64,000 bases of DNA from Acorus gramineus (taxonomy: Eukaryota > Streptophyta > Magnoliopsida > Acorales > Acoraceae): assembly GCA_030737835.1 (NCBI GenBank), contig CM060851.1, positions 3,376,615 through 3,440,614 of the forward strand. Reading direction: 5' to 3'. A program made the position numbers and the translations under genes. How positions within the stretch are numbered: the first letter of the stretch is position 1; each line of letters starts with the position of its first letter. This document shows, one piece after another, positions 23,962 to 35,949 of the stretch. Below the pieces are notes generated by a model. The model searched no databases and was not told where the DNA came from. It saw nothing but the letters and a program-made list of their open reading frames with translations.

Positions 23962-26500
23962 TATACATTTACAGCTCCATCTATGCGATGTATATAATTT
24001 TTTACTTTAGTATAATCATCTAACAAAAATTGAAGTATATGCTATGGATTGAATGGATTCTAGAAGACAAAAAATTATATACCTTGTTTAATGAGATATA
24101 TATCTTGTTTAACAAAGTTATATGGAGCTATATGCGAGGCTTTAAATGAGACTGTGTGTAACAATGTCCAAATGAGACTGTGTGTAACAATGTCCTTAAA
24201 GGTTTTATAATTACATACTGTTACAAAAATTTACAAGCATCATATTTCCTGAACTTGCATGCATAAATATCATATTACTACTGTTACAGTTAAGTATATC
24301 ATGAATATGCATGACTTTATATCTAAGAGTCAATTTTGTGTATCACATATCTTATCTAAATCATGTTTAAAGATTTATATGCGTAAGGGTTGAGAAAATT
24401 TATTGTGATTGACTTTTTTACATTATTTATGAGAGAATATTTGAATTCATGATATTATATGAATGAAGTGTTTATTGCATTACACTTTTAGAATGACTAG
24501 TTGTTGCGAATGTGCATTTGCACATAGACAAGATGTAATATATGTAATGTCAAAAAAATTAGTTATAATAACATTTTCATAATATTAACTTTAAATATAA
24601 GAAATTTAATGTTTATAGTTTACCTAATCAAATGAAGAAAATAATGATGTCAAATGTGAAAGAAAACAATTATAGATTCATAGTAGATAATGTTTCATAC
24701 GTATTTTTTCTAAAAAGAATATAGGAAAATATTAAAAGTTGACAAAAAAATACAACTATCAAGAAAGCAAACCACCCTTACTACATTGGTCCCATAAAAA
24801 ATGATCTAATCAGATGAAACTAATATTTATACATGATTAATTGATTCAAAATAATCAAGTAATTCTAAACTTTTAGTGAGAGATATTTAAACTAAATTAA
24901 AACGGTTTGCCTCACGTAAAAATGAATCGATTTAGAGGATTACCGTTTGAGATAATGATAAAAGTGAAATACAGAAAAATTAAAAAAAGAAATTTAAATA
25001 AATTATAGGAAGGAAAAATATGAAATAAAATTCTTTAAAACATATATTTTCACATTATTATCTAATTAAAAAATAATATTAATAAAAAAATTTATTTGAA
25101 AGTGATTTTAATTGTTTTCAAATATATATTAAATTTATTTTTTACACACACAAGGAAAAAGACAATAACAAATGGTTAAGAACACACCAGAAAAATAAAA
25201 GTAAATATTGTAATAATTTGAACAACGCAAGTAAAAAAAAAAATTCTAAAGTAATTTTTTGTTAGAGTAATATGAGACGATAGATTAGTTATCATTTGAG
25301 AAAAACCCAACAAAAAAATAATTATTATATATTGATGGAACACAGTACAATACATGGCTGATATTATTCTCTATATTTTTTAATATATATATAACAACAT
25401 ATACAGAGAATCAACAATTTGATAAATATTACAATGACACACCCGGAGTTTTATATATTAATATTTCATAATTATAATTATGCATTGGCTTTATGTTGCT
25501 TTTTCATGTCTTTCTTTACCCCCTCACCTCCAATTCAGAGTTGTAACCATTCTTCTAGTAATACAAGTTTGATAGCAATATCTACCTTATTTCAAAAAAA
25601 AAAAAAAAAATTCATAATTATGATTGATTTTTATAGATTTCACATTCTTATTAATATTTTAAGATTATTTATTTTGTGGTGTTAGTTGATGTATGTGCAA
25701 CTGCATATGAATAAAGTGTAACATTTTTTTTTTATTGTTCATGTCAAATGATTTAGGTACAATAATACATTCATAATTATGACATAATAAAAGTCCAAAT
25801 GTAAGAAACCAAAATTTCTGATTTTTTTCTTTCTTTCGGAGATTTTCTCTATTTATGTTAGAATACCAATTGTATGATGCCCAAATATAGTTCAATTGTT
25901 GTAGTGAATGCTATTATTGAAGTAAAAATGAAATATCTTTACGGACAGTTTAAATTACGGAGTACTCTCAACAATAATAACTGATGAGATTTTTTTAAAA
26001 AAATTTTAAAAATATTGGGCATTGGTGCACATAATAATCTTTAACATATTTTGAGATTTATTGATGCAAAATAATTTAGTTGCATTGTTTCATAATAATT
26101 TAACAAGTTTGGTTTTCTATTTAAAATGTATTATATTATAAAAAATTATTAAAAAAAAAGTTAAAAGTAAAAACTCAATTTAAAAACAAAACAATTGATC
26201 ATATAACAAAATTACTTGTGGCAATAGGATTCATAAACAAGTAATTATAAACATATTAATTAGTCAACCAAACTGTTGTTAACTTTAATTTCATGATTGA
26301 ATGAACGACTGCTAGTGGAATTCTGATGAATAAAACAAATCACATACCCGAACTAAATTTACATCAGCGACTATTATAACACATCCCATACTGTGTTTTT
26401 CTCCCAAACTATGATGGTGGGTGGACCTAACTGTGTGAGAGGCAAGTTCTGACAGAACTTGCAATGACATCAAAACAAACCAGAATGTTTCAATCCCACA
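23962..26500. other. intergenic, very AT-rich, no supported gene
   Basis: It contains a 26-bp tandem duplication (24144-24169 and 24170-24195, AAATGAGACTGTGTGTAACA...), one copy of a dispersed repeat (24310-24515) and A17 near 25592. ORFs at 25419 and 25665 are low-complexity readings. Confidence 0.35.
24310..24515 (+). repeat. dispersed repeat, partner of 33918-34112
   Basis: It shares long identical runs with 33918-34112: TTTTGTGTATCACATATCTTA, GATTGACTTTTTTACATTAT, TTATGAGAGAATATTTGAATT and GAAGTGTTTATTGCATTA. The two differ by a few substitutions and a TATA indel. No terminal structure was identified. Confidence 0.75.
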
Positions 26501-26518
26501 TCCACGGATGTGCATTAC

Positions 26519-26585
26519 ATCGCTTTCCTTACTTCTTTCTGCCTTGCTTGGGATGTCGATCGAAGGTAGTTACTGGGATCCATAT
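26519..26585 (-). CDS. exon-like piece, possible 3' exon of an unrecognised minus-strand gene
   Basis: After an acceptor-like TGTGTTGCAG, one frame reads ANDMDPSNYLRSTSQARQKE and then VRKAM before a stop. Its phase does not join the upstream exon candidate at 27994-28064, which would instead meet a stop or read through a second AG into a lysine/arginine-rich end. So the splicing is unresolved and the exon may be 3' untranslated. I do not recognise the peptide. Confidence 0.22.
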
Positions 26586-27352
26586 CATTTGCTCTGCAAC
26601 ACACATATACTCAGAGGTAGATACAAATAACTGAAGAAACAAACATTATAAAACATTTAAAAGAAAAACATTTAGAATTTATTAAACTATCAAACAATAA
26701 AATATTTGTATCCTACAAGGACAACCCACACCACAAATTGATGTTTTTATATTTTCAAATATAGTGTACATTTGAAAAAATATTCATTATATATTTATTC
26801 AAATATATATTCCTAGAACAAATTGCCTATGGTTCTCGTGCCATTATTTTATTTTATCTTTTTGGTAAAGTGAGGTGGCTGTTTCATTGTATTGGTTGAA
26901 ATTCCCTTTTTTTTTTTAGTTTCTCTGTTGGCATTTATGTGGAGTCTGTTTATGTTGTACTTAATTACTTGTTGCTACTTTGTGGAAGTATTTTAAGCAA
27001 TCTAATTATGTAACAATGTCACAGTGGACCTATATAAATTTTTCCCTATTCCAAACCTGCAGATCGACATGTATAAGGAGCTTGATAATGTACTTGATCA
27101 AGCTCCCCTGATCTGGTTCCATACTTCTTCACAGTTCAGGTTTCGTTGTTATGGTGAACGCATAGATTGAGTTGTTTGAGTCAACCTCAATAGTGTGATC
27201 AGATTTTGAATGGCGGGAATAAATAAGCCATTCCAGTTGTTTGAAATTACCAACTAAAAATATTCTTGTTCCCCCACAAAATCCAAGATATCGAGGCCAT
27301 GTGTGTGCGCATTGTAATTGTATAATATAATTTAGAGTGGAATGCCTAATCA

Positions 27353-27663
27353 GGGACCGGAGACTGGATCTGGTCAGCTTGGTCAGTACCGAACTGGATA
27401 ACGTGAAAATCGAACTGCGCCACCTATAAATCGAACTGTAAAACCAATTGTTGGATATATATTTCACTCTCCTATTGGATCCAATCAGCTATTGGAGATA
27501 ATATGAATTCCTAAGTATCATTAGTATCCAATAGGAGAGTGAAATATATACCCAATAATTGATTGGACAGTTCGATTTATAGGTGGTGCAGTTCGATTTT
27601 CATGTCGTCCAGTTTGGTACTGACCGAATTGATCGAGTCCAGTCCTGACTGGATTCAGTCCCA
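27353..27663. mobile_element. foldback MITE, 311 bp, 8-bp target duplication (best copy of its family)
   Basis: The left arm (GGGACCGGAGACTGGATCTG ... AACCAATTGTTGG ... TCTCCTATTGGATCC) is the inverse of the right arm (TCCAATAGGAGAG ... CCCAATAATTGATTGG ... ACTGGATTCAGTCCC). The spacer near 27490-27510 is only a few tens of bases. CCTAATCA flanks both sides (27345-27352 and 27664-27671), suggesting a hAT-type insertion. No ORF. Related pieces lie at 4655, 10440, 21330 and 56690. Confidence 0.75.
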
Positions 27664-27993
27664 CCTAATCATAGGAATCTATTTGAAGGACTCATAGAGT
27701 GCTTTCCCAACATTACTCGATATTTGCAAAATCATGAAGGATAAAGAAGATTCTTTGTACAAGGTTCATAAATAAAACAAAAACACGGGTGATTTAACTT
27801 TAATGTTCGACAAGATTTTTAGCACAAAGCAAATCTAGAAATGAGGTTGTCCCAAAAGAAACAACTAATTTAACATAATCACTTCTTAAACTTAAATTCT
27901 ATTGCGCTAAACAAATATAGATGTCTAGCCCCATTAGCTAGGTTGTGATCAGATGGAATTTAAAAAAAACTCAGAAAAGAGGAAGCGGTTAAC

Positions 27994-28064
27994 CTGTTTG
28001 CCTTTTGTATCATTCTTGAATTGCTTTTTGGCTGAATAATTTGCATTCCAAATCTTCATTTGAC
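27994..28064 (-). CDS. exon-like piece of an unrecognised minus-strand gene
   Basis: Bounded by acceptor TTTGGCAG and donor CAG|GTTAAC, with one open frame reading MKIWNANYSAKKQFKNDTKG then KQ (two leading bases plus 23 codons). The other two frames have stops. Lysine-rich; family not recognised. It probably belongs with the start-like exon at 32184-32249, but the exons between could not be joined. Confidence 0.3.
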
Positions 28065-29737
28065 CTGCCAAAGAATAAATTAATCACTGAACAAATAGTT
28101 GAAATACTTGGAAAGTATCTTATTCAGGATGAGTGCAAGACGTTGGTACCCTCTCATTGTTTATCAACAATTATCACAAGGTATTTATTGTGTATGCTGG
28201 TCATCAGGTAGCACCCAGCACCACCATCAGGTTCAAACCTTAAAGTCAAGACAATGCTATTTGTGGTTGATTTCTTTGAATTACAATATATTATTTTCAA
28301 TAATTACCATGACAACACAGACTAAGGTAATTCACCTAATTCTTTGTCAAAAGTTGGCCACTTTAACCAGAATGGTGAGAAATATAATAGTGCATCCATA
28401 AGTTTAAGGTACATGGACAGCTGATGTCCACCACTCAACACTTGCAATTAAAAATTCATATTTCACATTATATCTGTTATGCAAGTCAAGGTTAGAAAAG
28501 AAAAGGGAAAAAATTAGGGAAGAACTTGGAAGAAGAAAAGATGTAGAGGGAAGAACGAATAGAAAGATAAGTAAATTTTTTAATTTCTCCATCAAAAATT
28601 GAAATACTGGCAAAACCTATGTTCACTTGAATAAAGAATAACCCGAAACTGAAAAGGGCAAAAATGTCCCTATGCAACTAAAAACTCTTAAAAACTCCAA
28701 ATCCTAAACTATAAGATTGCGATTGAAGTTAACATACATCAAAATAAATCCTAAACAAAAAGAGCATTCCAAGAGGGGCCTCAACTAACATATACAAGAA
28801 TATATTAAGAAATCCAAATTACAAAAATTGTCACATGTTACTTCTTTCATTTCTTGCAAAAGAGTACAGCTGTAAATCAGCTTATAATGAAAAAATAAAC
28901 AAAATATTGCTAACATAAATTTTAGTTTGTATGACCCATTTAGAATGCATACTTCAATCCTTCAGCTGTCAATATTTGAATAAAGATATCACACCAATAA
29001 GAGGGATGAGGGGAATTGTTGTTAATTTTTTTATATAAGACATTAAGTCCCTCATGTTCTCTTTTACATACAGAATCACATATAATAGAAATTGGAATTA
29101 AAAGTTTCCACAACAGACTTTGAAGATAATATGGAAGGTGAACCAAAGGAATCCAAGTAAAATTTATCATACAAATTACACCAATGCGTATTTTCTGGTT
29201 GTCTTCACTCATGCCTATACCATGTAGAAAATGATTTATGATAACAGTGTCATGCTTATAACAGTCAAGAGAGTGATAAACATTGCATAAAAATGTTTAG
29301 AATAGGATGCAATAAAATTAACTGATTCAATAAGTCAGCAAACATCAAGTAAAATTTAGCAAACAAACATCTATACTCACACAAGTATGAATTTCAATAG
29401 AAATTGGCCATCCTTTTGGTCCTGTGCTTATACATTTTTTTTTAGCTTCACCCAAGTCTAAGGCAATGGATTATAGATATCTCCTTCCAATCTTGAAGGA
29501 TTGACCTCCACTTTAGTTACAATATTTAATTCATTATTGAGCTTTATTTTCTCACGTACATCCATCAACTTATATAGTAAACAAATACTATCTTTATTAG
29601 CCTTCATAAGTATCAAAAGTACATGTTCGACATAAAGAAGGAAAACAAATCTTAACATTTCTGTAATCTAAAAAGTTAAAATATGGGGTTTAAGCAAATT
29701 AGTTAGTGAAGCCATGGAAGAGCCTCCTCACCTATAC

Positions 29738-29797
29738 AAAGATGATTGGAATTGCAAGTTGCAACAATGTTTCATTCTGTATTGCTCCCCTCATGCC
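29738..29797 (-). CDS. exon-like piece of an unrecognised minus-strand gene
   Basis: Acceptor TTCTGTTGCAG and donor TTT|GTATAG (or six bases later, TAG|GTGAGG, which would add a stop) enclose 20 codons reading GMRGAIQNETLLQLAIPIIF. It is phase-compatible with the exon candidate at 32184-32249. A plus-strand ORF overlaps it and is regarded as its shadow. Weak evidence; no family recognised. Confidence 0.22.
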
Positions 29798-30603
29798 CTG
29801 CAACAGAATGCAGTTGTAACTTGTAAGTACATGCTTCTTGTAATGAAGAATCAGAATTTTGTAACAGAAGTCTATGTTTGTATGAAAAATAATGAAGAAT
29901 ACATTATTTTTTTTAATGCAGTATATTTAGCATCACAAATTGAAAAAAAAGAAGAAGAAAAAGAAGACAAATGTGAGGAATGAAGAAAATCATGTTTTAC
30001 CATTCAAACAAAATCAATAAATTGCACTAAACCTGCTTCTGCTACTGAACTGAACTGAACACTGGAAACTAAAAATTGTTTGTTGATCAAACATGAACCA
30101 TAAAAAATATGTTGTTGCTCAATCCTGAACCCAAATGACGTGGTTGCCATGTAGTCTGAACAAAAAAATGACTACACTAACCACATGATGGACCAAAAAA
30201 ATTCTGATTCAACATACCTGCTGCTTAAAGCCTCAAACCTAAACTTGAAAAAAAAAAGATTCATCATTCTTAAATATTCTGATTAAATATCAACATTATC
30301 ATCACCACTGATCATACCATCAGTTTGAAAGAATATGATTCACCACAAATTCTTATATCAGTTTGAAGCATTCAAATTAAAATACCTCTTGCTCAAACAT
30401 GAACTTGAAAAATGACATTCTGATTCAATATTCTGGAATTGAGAAGGCTAGTTGGTTTCTTCCTCTTTTTTGAGAAGGCTAATCAAGAAGGCTAGTTGGT
30501 TTCTTTTGTCCTCAACAACGATAGAACCTAAAGCCAACACAGAATTATACTTGAGAAAGTGACCATGGAATTCTACCTTCTGATTTCTTGTATGATTATT
30601 CAG

Positions 30604-30882
30604 ATGCAAGCATGGAAAGATGAAGTAGAACAAGCACTCCAAGGTCAAAGAGAAACAGAGTACAAGCTCTCATCCTTAGAGGTAAGTATGTATTCATATT
30701 TAACTGGGAACATAAACACAAAACTTTCTTCCATTGGGAGATTTAACAAGTTTGTGTTGTCAATCAATAGGATTTCGATATTGAATATAATGATTTCACT
30801 GATAGGCTGAAATGCAGAAAATGAGTTGATGCAAAAAATGAGTGGCAATGGCAGGAATAAAAAGAGATGTTGAGCATTACTC
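30604..30882 (+). pseudogene. golgin-84-like (plant golgin candidate 1/2) gene fragment, two exons and the intron between
   Basis: Exon 1 (30604-30681) has acceptor TTATTCAG and donor GAG|GTAAGT. It reads MQAWKDEVEQALQGQRETEY then KLSSLE, all in one phase. The next exon (from 30806, acceptor GATAG) reads AEMQKMS, then a stop, and after a small insertion shows KRDVEHYS. From memory, the coiled-coil part of plant golgin-84 homologues runs through the same series (QAWxxEVxxAxQGQRxxExKLSxxEAEMQKM...KRDAEHYS), so order, phase and splice sites match that gene. The stop and the insertion show decay. Nothing else of the gene was found nearby, so this is a transposed or captured fragment. It lies inside the span of the putative minus-strand gene, on the opposite strand. 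Confidence 0.65.
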
Positions 30883-30899
30883 ATACTAAACATACTAAC

Positions 30900-32180
30900 C
30901 AAAGATGTCTTCTTGCTATTTAAGTTTGTATGCAATGAACTAATAAAAAACCGAATGCATCTCCATGTCATTGATATAGAAAAATTGGATCAGAATTCAG
31001 CATTCTCTACATTTCCCTATGCATTTATAGATATTCACATCTATTGCTTCAGAAATACAGAAACAAAAAACGATTGACAAAACCAACAAGACATGAAGAC
31101 CGGTGGAATTGAATGTTGTAAACTTTCAACAACCAATAAAACTATTCACCAAAAAATGTCCAATAACATGTCAATAGTAAATAATAAATTTTGCTCATAA
31201 TAAATGGCGAAACAAGTCATTAAAAGAGAATGTGATTCATGAAATAGCACAACACATACCTAATAAAATAATGGATTAGATGAACTTGTGAATAGATGAA
31301 CCTGAAAAATGATTTCGGAATGTCTTTTACTCCTAGAAGGGTCTCAAACACAATTCCCAGAATTCAATGATATAGATATCCTCGCGGCTATGGAACCTTA
31401 TATTTTAATACACATAGTAATGAATAATCTGATAAATGACAATAAAAAAGGATAGGATGATCACAAGAATACTCAAAAAGACATCTGCACCAACTCAAAA
31501 ATAAAAAATCATATAGTTAAATCAAAAAGACATTTGCAGCATTTGATAGTTAAACTAATCATATATACTCCATTGTATATAATTCAAAAATATATTATAT
31601 TATAATTCAAAAATCCCTCCCATCAATGAAGCTCCCAAATCTTTAGATTCTCAGTTCACTTTAACATTGTTCTTCCAAGTCCAAACCCCAATTGGAACCC
31701 CTCCCATTAACCAAGCTCTCATACAAATAAAAAATTACCAATAAAGATCACAACTTTTCATCTTAGAGCAAAGTTTGAACCACTGGAAAAAAATCATTTC
31801 ATGAGCTCACAATCAAAAATCCCATTGAACAATTCACATAAAAAATATCTTGGAATTTTTTCTCCATCTATCCTTATCATTATTTTCTCTCTCAAAAAAA
31901 TAAAAATAAATCAAAACTCCATGTTTAACCCAAACCACAACCACCAAATTCTACACAAAGATCATTTCTAGATAAAAAGTAGTTTGAGAACTGTAAGTGA
32001 TTTAAGTATGTTAAAAGATATGAGCATGAACTTTAGGGTATGTACAATAGATATTCCAAGTAATTTAGGTTTCTCATGCAACATGAGGTATGAAATTCAT
32101 GGTGAAACCTATCCCTACAACAGTTGGCAAATCCAGATATTGTCATGAATGCCTGCAGCACACTTTCATAATTGGAACAT
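30900..32180. other. no supported gene on either strand
   Basis: AT-rich sequence that would be intron if the minus-strand exon candidates at 29738 and 32184 belong to one gene. No repeat ends or protein similarity were noticed. Confidence 0.25.
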
Positions 32181-32183
32181 TAC

Positions 32184-32249
32184 CTCAAGGTATGCCTTTA
32201 ATTGCCAACACCTCCGCCTCTCCTTCGCCACTGTGGCTGCCGAATCCAT
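32184..32249 (-). CDS. start-like first coding exon of an unrecognised minus-strand gene
   Basis: An ATG at 32249-32247 opens 22 codons, MDSAATVAKERRRCWQLKAY then LE, and meets a good donor GAG|GTAATG at a codon boundary. Upstream on the minus strand (32260-32640) is a leader-like region with no long frame, and the GC content is raised around the ATG as in plant first exons. Downstream exons are only guessed (29738, 27994, 26519). The protein is not recognised. Confidence 0.35.
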
Positions 32250-32866
32250 CACTTCGATCCCTTCACTTCCTCCTCTTTAATCAACAGAGACTAAAAAAAA
32301 AAAAGAAACCCAATCGAAAAAATCAATTTTTCTGTGAAACCCAATTGAAAAGGTCAGATTTTTTGTGAAACCAGATTGAAAAGTTTTCGTGGACTCAACG
32401 GGTTTGATGTCTCCGTCGAACATGTTGATGATCTTTCGAGGCTCGTTTCGTTGTTGGGTCTCTTCGCAACCCTATTAAGAATGCAGAGTAGCAGACGGTG
32501 AGAGTTTGTGAGATGGGAAGAGAGAGAAAAGTGGCATTTGTTAGAGCATTTGCTGAGAGAGGGATAGGAGGCAGATCGACGCGTCGTTAAATTGCATTAA
32601 ATTGGCAATTAAAAGAGAGACGAAAGAGGAAGAAATGTAGGAGATGAAAAGGCTTTTTGAGTAAATTAAATTTGTGAACCAATTTCATTTGGGATGGGGG
32701 AATGTTTTTTTTCTGCTATGCTACGGAGACTTTTATAAACGGTATAGATATAAATATTCAAGTCATATTTCTTCTTAACCATTTACTTAAACCTTAATAT
32801 TTAATATATATATCTTTTTTTAATTTAAAATTAAATGTAAATTAAATATTTTTGGTAATTTCTTTA

Positions 32867-33090
32867 GGTAGCATTTGGTTATGCGATTGGATAATTTTTG
32901 CGTTTGAGGAACTTGGTTATGTAATCGTACAACCAAACAGTTTTGCATTCTATCTTCCTGCAAACAAATTTCAGATAAATAGTGTTCAAAGGCTGCAATT
33001 GGAGAAAGCTAGGGAGACAGCTTTTAAAATCAATTTTAAACTCCGCATTTGCAAAAAATCAGTTTTGCAATCTAGTTACCAAATGCTATC
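32867..33090. mobile_element. Tourist-like MITE, 224 bp, TTA target duplication
   Basis: The ends GGTAGCATTTGGTTATG and CTAGTTACCAAATGCTATC are inverted repeats, and TTA flanks both sides (32864-32866 and 33091-33093). The interior shares TTTGCGTTTGAGGAA and CAGTTTTGCAATC with the element at 35578-35756. The 80-codon ORF across it is a chance frame. Confidence 0.7.
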
Positions 33091-33485
33091 TTAGTATTTG
33101 TATATTTTTGTGTGTTGTGATTTCAAATTTATGATTTGATACACACGCACCCCTTTCTTTTTTTTTTAATTTTTAAGCTCATAATATGAATAGGAATTTA
33201 TTTATAGATATGTTATAACATAGTTTGATTATGATATTTTCATAATAAAAATAGAGTACAAAATATTTTTCTAACAGTGAATTATATCTTGAAAATCATT
33301 TCATTTTACAAGCATCCCATTTTCCTAATAATATTATGATATTCAATTTTAATTATAAGTTAATAAATATATTAATCTTGGTATGTATAAAAATATCCAA
33401 ATACATATAATTTAAGTAAATTATTAATACGATTTTATAATATATATAAAAGATTTGATGAAATGCATATATTGGAGTAAATTAT

Positions 33486-33885
33486 GAAATTAAAATGATG
33501 TGAATGGATTGTCATGAGATTGACTAAACTGATAGAGGTAAAATGGTCATATGAGTGAGATTAAAGTGACATGAATGGATTGTCATGGGATTGAATAGAA
33601 TGATAGGGATAAAATGATCAAATGACAGTTTTTTGGATTAAGAGACTTTTATATAGTAATATAAATAATATATAATATAGAAGATTGAATAGGTTTGTAG
33701 GGATTAAAATGATATAAATGGATTTTCATGGAATTAAATAGAAATGTAGGGGCAAAATGATGAAATGGTTGTTATTAAAGTGGTGTGAATGGATTGTAAT
33801 GGGATTGAATGGATTGACATGGGCAAAATGGTCAAATGGCAGGTTTTTGGTTTAAGAGACTTTTATATAGTAATATAGATATATA
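33486..33885 (+). repeat. two-level tandem repeat
   Basis: A unit of about 62-65 bp (pattern GAATGGATTGTCATGGGATTG ... GGGATAAAATGATCAAATG) occurs four times, starting near 33490, 33559, 33705 and 33775. The copies are grouped in two pairs. Each pair ends in the same tail, TTTTTGG(A/T)TTAAGAGACTTTTATATAGT, near 33630-33660 and 33845-33880. So the larger unit is about 215 bp, duplicated once. Confidence 0.75.
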
Positions 33886-33917
33886 AATCATTTTACGAGT
33901 TCGTGATTATATCTAAC

Positions 33918-34112
33918 TTCTTTGGGAGTTGATTTTGTGTATCACATATCTTATCTAAATCATGTTTAAGAATTTATATGCTTAAGTGTCAATCAGAAAA
34001 TTTATTGTGATTGACTTTTTTACATTATTTATGAGAGAATATTTGAATTCATGATATTATATATATGAATGAAGTGTTTATTGCATTAAACTTTTAGAAT
34101 GATATATAAATC
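33918..34112 (+). repeat. dispersed repeat, partner of 24310-24515
   Basis: This is the second copy of the repeat described at 24310. Here it is bracketed by a short direct repeat, ATATATAAATCATTTTA(C/T)GAG, at about 33884 and 34102, which may be its own insertion footprint or an older duplication. Confidence 0.7.
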
Positions 34113-34146
34113 ATTTTATGAGTTCGGATTATATGATCACCCTCCA

Positions 34147-34412
34147 AATGTGGGGATAACTTGTCCCCTATCCATTTGGTGGTGCGGTACAAGGACACCC
34201 CGTCTACTCAGGGATGACGGTTCAAAATCCTGTCTTTGACATGAAGAAAAAGAAAAAGCCACAGTCTCGTTGGCTTGAGTACATGAGCTTTAGCTCATTA
34301 GTCTCTGGGCCCTTGTTGACACATGTTTGTTTAAGTAGTAGTTTGTTATGTTGTATTTAGGACTATCGCCCTATTCAGGGTTTTTGTATTAAAAAAAATA
34401 AAAAAAAATTGT
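34147..34412 (+). mobile_element. SINE candidate
   Basis: It contains GGTTCAAAATCC (34211-34222), a close match to the pol III B box, downstream of a GGTGGTGCGGTAC stretch that could stand for the A box. It ends in TTTTGTATT followed by an A-rich tail (34390-34410). Length (about 260 bp), lack of ORF and tail fit a tRNA-derived SINE. No target duplication was confirmed. Confidence 0.4.
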
Positions 34413-35577
34413 GTTGATAACCTGTGAATACCAATGTATTAAACACAAAAGGAGTAAGAAATCTTTCAAATTCATAACAATGTATGAGTTATTAAAAAGT
34501 GAACTATACAAGATATTTTGTGAAAATATAGAATACCCTAATTAAAATGTGAGTAGAATGAGAGACCTTAATTATGATTCTAGTCAAAGTTAAATATTGG
34601 GATAAAAATGTGAAAATGTCTAGAATGCTTGACACTTTTATATGGTAGCATCTCTCTGGAGTACGTAGTCTAAGATATTATTTATTTATAAAAGACATGT
34701 GAGATGTCTCACTAATGATTTATCAAGGGGGATGGAGCTTCAAACACCTGCAGTGGGCTCCCAAACCTTGTAATTATAGATCCCATCATAAGAGGAATCT
34801 TGTCAACAAAGTTGTATTTGATAAATTGTCGAACTCTAAGCCTAGTTTGATAAATTGATAAATATTTAGGATAGATTAACCTAATTTATAGAGATAAAAA
34901 TACTATTATTTTTATTATATTTACATTTAGTAATGTATTTTGTTATCCTACTTTTTTGTATTCTTATCCTTAACTTTATATTTAAATAATAAGATCTAAA
35001 ATATGAGATAACTTCAAAAAAAAAAAAAAAATACCGAGTCTACCATTTCTATTAACGGACATTAATATTGTTGGTTTTGGTTTCATGAAATTTTTCGTTT
35101 TTGTTTTTTGGAAGAGCAGTTATAAATATTATCCATGTTTTACAAAATGAGTTAAAAAAATGAAGATAAAGTATGTTCCACCTTTTACTTAAAACAAAAT
35201 ATCGCTACTTTTTCTCTCAAAATACATACAATTGTCCATATTTTATTCCTTTATTTTCAACATATGATTTGACCCAATTATTTCTTTATCCCAACTCTTT
35301 ATTCCATGGTGTGACCTTACAAACTTGCATGTGCAAAGGATTGAGCTTATACCTTTAAAAAAAATTATTTTGACACATAATGTGCATGGAAGAAATTACC
35401 TCGGAGAAATCACCTAGATGAGCATGTGAACGTGGGGTCACGTCCTTTGAGGTTCAAGATAAAATCTCTTGACACATTCAAGAAATTGATACAAACACAT
35501 GACCATAACATGATATCCTAGTAAAACATACTACACTATCATTTGCGAGTTATAAAAGGGTTAAATTTGAAGATTTA
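34413..35577. other. intergenic, no supported gene
   Basis: AT-rich unique sequence with an A17 run near 35016. The ORF at 35173 is a phenylalanine/tyrosine-rich chance reading. Confidence 0.3.
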
Positions 35578-35756
35578 GAGTTTATTTGGTTGCACGATTG
35601 CAAAACTGATTTTACGGATAGCTACAAAGGCTTTTAAAAAATACAGCTTTTGAACACTACGTTTAAAATCTGTCTACAGAAAGTTGCCACATCCAATTAC
35701 AAAATGCAGCTTCCTACAAACACAAAAGTTGTCCAATTATACAACCAAACACACCC
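35578..35756. mobile_element. Tourist-like MITE, 179 bp, TTA target duplication
   Basis: The ends GAGTTTATTTGGTTG and CAACCAAACACACCC are inverted repeats flanked by TTA (35575-35577 and 35757-35759). In inverse orientation it shares internal blocks with 32867-33090, so both belong to one family. Confidence 0.7.
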
Positions 35757-35949
35757 TTAGTCTAATCAAACTTCTCATATGAATCATATTCACATTAAAT
35801 AGAAATCCAAGCCTACAAAGTACTTCCACTCATTGTATGGTATGATATTTGATGAATCATGAATCATCCTAATTTCCTATCTCATTAAATAAATTTAACA
35901 ATTCAAATCTTATCACATGTATTAAACAATTAAAATTTATTTTAAAACA

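Noticed and set aside
28124-28180. Plus-strand exon-like stretch DECKTLVPSHCLSTIIT between AG and GT
   Set aside because: Single short piece with no neighbouring exons in phase on the plus strand.
32090-32368. Plus-strand ORF MKFMVKPIPTTVGKSRYCHE...
   Set aside because: It has a Cys-x2-Cys-like look and a donor-like GTATGC, but it overlaps the better supported minus-strand start exon (32184-32249) and no partner exon was found. Kept only as an outside possibility.
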